Shown piece by piece: positions 61,905 to 64,000 of a stretch of DNA of 64,000 nucleotides. The notes beneath the pieces are model-generated. The model made no database searches. It worked only from the letters and a program-made list of their open reading frames with translations, and was not told the origin of the DNA. This stretch comes from Cristatella mucedo (lineage: Eukaryota; Bryozoa; Phylactolaemata; Cristatellidae). The stretch is taken from contig WPIO01000108.1 in the NCBI GenBank assembly GCA_009760855.2, forward strand, positions 1,034,001 to 1,098,000. Reading direction: 5' to 3'. Every line of letters starts with the position of its first letter. Positions within the stretch are counted from its first letter, which is position 1. The translations under genes were made by a program, and so were the position numbers.

Positions 61905-62686
61905 TCACGGGAAGAGCACCTGGTAGGTCACCAGGTGCTGGTTGTCGTACCCGAAAATCATGCGCTCGCGCGGGTTGTACGACAGCTGGCGGACGCTGCC
62001 GAAGCGACTCTCGACGTCAAGGTCGACGAAGAACTCCTTGCCCGTGTTCGTGTCGAAGCCGAACTGCTTGCCCGTCAGGTGCGTCGTCGTGTACGAGTCG
62101 GTCGTGTACATGCGGCCGCAGACGAAGAAGACGTTGGCAATCGTCGACTTCTGTCGGCCTGTCTCCCACGTGTTGGTTATGGCCATCGTCTCCGGGTTGA
62201 CCTTGGCTATGACCAGCTCGCCGACGCGCGCCGCGTCCGTGTACGTGACATACATGCCCGTCTCGTCGTAGTTGACGTCGACGTACGTCTCGCGGTTAAG
62301 GTACAGGTTGAATTCGGGCGAGTCGATGGATATGGGCAGACGCGTCGTCTTGCACGTGGCCAGATCGAGCTTCCAGACCGTCTTCTGGCTCCACGCCTCG
62401 TAGTAGTAGACGCTGTTGTTCAGTATCACGTTCTTGCGGCCGTGTATCGGGAACGCGCAGGCCGACGGACGCTTCAAGAACTCGGCGCGCATCGACGCGA
62501 AGTCGGCGTAGTTGGCCCAGCTGAGCACCGACGCGTCGCGGTTGCCGACGGCGCGTATCTCGTAGATCTGCTGACGCACCGTGTCGTTGAACGGCCGCGG
62601 ATCCTTGTACCACCACGACGCCACGTCGCGGTACCGGTGCGTCACCTGCGGCCCGACCATGATGGCGTGGCCGCTCGAGCACTGGC
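61905..62686 (-). CDS. Olfactomedin-domain protein, terminal exon only
   Basis: One long exon on the minus strand, entered at phase 1 after a good acceptor (TCGTTTCAG) and ending in TGA at 61907-61905; 260 codons with the stop. It covers nearly a whole olfactomedin domain: QCSSG start, a ...SWWYKDP strand, NSVYYYEAW, the YVDVNYDETGMYV strand with the usual calcium-site acidic residues, LVIAKVNPETMAITNTWETG, FFVCGRMYTTDS, and the YNPRERMIFGYDN end motif. Proteins of this family are secreted or cell-surface and often oligomerise through N-terminal coiled coils, which would be encoded by exons beyond 64000. TTTATT on the plus strand at 61671-61680 (AATAAA on minus) is a likely poly(A) signal, followed by microsatellites. 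Which olfactomedin subfamily it belongs to cannot be told from this exon. Confidence 0.9.
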
Positions 62687-62689
62687 CTG

Positions 62690-62994
62690 AAACGAAGGTT
62701 AGAGGTTAAAGGTTAGAGGTTAAAGCGGCGGAAGAGGAGCGGCGCTGACGGAGTAGCGCAATTTTCGGTTGGATGCATTTTACTGTATACACGTCATCAT
62801 ACGTCCTGGACCTTTATTTTCCATGTCATGGACGCGTGCAGAAATCCCACCGAGACGGGAAATGTTTGTAGAGTCGGTTGAAATAAGCAGAGCTGAACTC
62901 GCATTTCAAATTTCACTCTGACACGCGGACTATTAGGCGATGTATGGATTTTACAAGGTGTAAACGCACGTTGGAAATGAAGATCTCCCACAGT
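62690..62994. other. Intron of the olfactomedin gene (5' side)
   Basis: Begins with repeated GGTTAGAGGTTAAA words by the acceptor (pyrimidine-rich on minus). No further exon could be recognised up to the LINE family B copy. Confidence 0.4.
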
Positions 62995-63685
62995 TGCTTG
63001 TTAAAAATTTAACTAGTTCCTTAGTTCTGTCTCGGCTTGATTATTGTAATTCCTTTTGGCTGGGCTATACAAAATAAAGCACCTAGGCCACTGCAGCTGG
63101 CTATGAATATGGCTGCAAGGCTAGTTTTCAAGTCCCAGATATTTGACCGCGTTTTCCTTTGCTAAAAGAGCTAGGATGGTTGCCGGTTGAGCAAAGGATA
63201 CAGAGCAAAGTTCTTACGGTGACCCACAAGGCCTGCCACGGCTTGGCTCCTTCATACCTAGCTGAACTGCTGCATCAGTTTCAGCCTGTTCGCGCCCACG
63301 GGTCCTGTGTGGACAATAAATTAGCTGTCCCATTCCTCCGCTTAACGACCATTGGCGACACAAGCTTTAGCTCTGCAGGTCCTCGACTGTGGAACTCGCT
63401 TCAACAATTCTTACGCAACGACATCTACTCTCCAACTGCCGACTATGGCTCATTCTTTTCAGCGGTCCTGAGCTGCTACTTCCATGCTACTCACTACCTC
63501 AACTGCTCTTCTGACTCTGCTATGCTTCCCCACTTTCTCTTTGTTGCGTGAGACGAAGTTTGTTGGCTACCGAATGCGTACCGAAAGCCGCTTAGGCTGT
63601 GAGTGCGCTATACAAAACTGTCCTGCGTAACACCCGCATGGTCTTTATGACTTTGTGGAGTTACAGACGGAGATACAAGCTGTGT
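62995..63685 (+). mobile_element. LINE family B, reverse transcriptase end and 3' UTR
   Basis: A second non-LTR family. Remains of SSLVLSRLDYCNS at the start, then an open stretch 63159-63551 (ELGWLPVEQRIQSKVLTVTH, KACHGLAPSYLAELL, FSSAGPRLWNSLQQF). The 3' UTR follows (CTCCAACTGCCGACTATGGC, then CTACCGAATGCGTACCGAAA) and ends GACGGAGATACA. It differs from family A in protein and tail. Early frames are broken, so it is dead. Confidence 0.78.
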
Positions 63686-64000
63686 AAAAGTCACAAGAAT
63701 ACACCCCAACAAGCTTCACGCATGTACCTCGACCTACCAATGTTCGACACGTTGGGATATAAGTCGCATACGATGCAGAGATCGGTAACTTTGTTATTTT
63801 TAGATACGCTGCGTCCGGTTTACATCCTGGTTAGACCTTGTTCGCGTAACCATTTTTTTTCATGCGAAGTCGCCAGAACTTCCCATCCCAGTTCTAAAAT
63901 ATTTGTCGAGTATTCGTCGTATCTTTTGAAAGATATCCTGAACAAATATCCAATTGTCGGACAAATTTTATATTTACCATATTGTACCGTGTATATATAT
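63686..64000. other. Unassigned right end
   Basis: Moderately AT-rich DNA without a supported gene or known repeat. It is probably still inside the large 5' intron of the olfactomedin gene, an inference from gene direction. Confidence 0.35.

Noticed and set aside
62061-62690. Plus-strand 251-codon frame opposite the olfactomedin exon
   Set aside because: It is the mirror of a GC-rich coding exon; the minus frame has all the family motifs and a proper acceptor.

Overview
This is a window of nuclear DNA from a multicellular animal, almost certainly an invertebrate. The genes are split by spliceosomal introns with GT..AG ends. The proteins (apple/C-type lectin, olfactomedin, kelch, Mediator subunit 29, MCM5) are typical of metazoans. 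The non-coding DNA is crowded with microsatellites, tRNA-derived SINEs and decayed non-LTR retrotransposon 3' ends. Exons are GC-rich, while introns and spacers carry AT-rich stretches. I cannot name the species.

Left third (1-34 kb): two paralogous minus-strand genes encode a secreted protein with a signal peptide, three PAN/apple-like modules and a C-type lectin domain. Copy 1 has five exons here (7303 down to 410) and runs off the left edge. Copy 2 (27334 down to 15861) is complete with six exons and 414 codons. Exon sizes and phases match between the copies, and all junctions between modules after the first are phase 1. The flanks are duplicated too: promoter-side DNA, a low-copy segment present three times (about 10.5, 29.6 and 32.1 kb), a SINE, and a broken piece of MED29 exon 4 at 12.7-13.1 kb. 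The region is therefore an old, uneven segmental duplication later filled with LINE and SINE fragments.

Middle (34.7-51.6 kb): MED29, a Mediator complex subunit (minus, four exons, 160 aa), and MCM5, a replicative helicase subunit (plus, fifteen exons, 768 aa), form a divergent head-to-head pair. Their start codons are 865 bases apart. A palindromic E2F-type site lies 13 bases before the MCM5 start codon. Both gene models were assembled by hand and every exon junction keeps frame.

Right third (51.6-64 kb): after a spacer with SINE copies comes a CpG-rich kelch-repeat gene (minus, at least six exons, 437 aa from the first supported ATG, with acidic insertions). Next is the last exon of a minus-strand olfactomedin-domain gene (61905-62686) whose 5' exons lie beyond the window. 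The window ends in the 3' part of a second non-LTR element family.

The genes do not form a pathway. MCM5 and MED29 are housekeeping nuclear genes. The lectin and olfactomedin genes encode extracellular proteins. I saw no rRNA, genuine tRNA gene, CRISPR array or prokaryotic operon.
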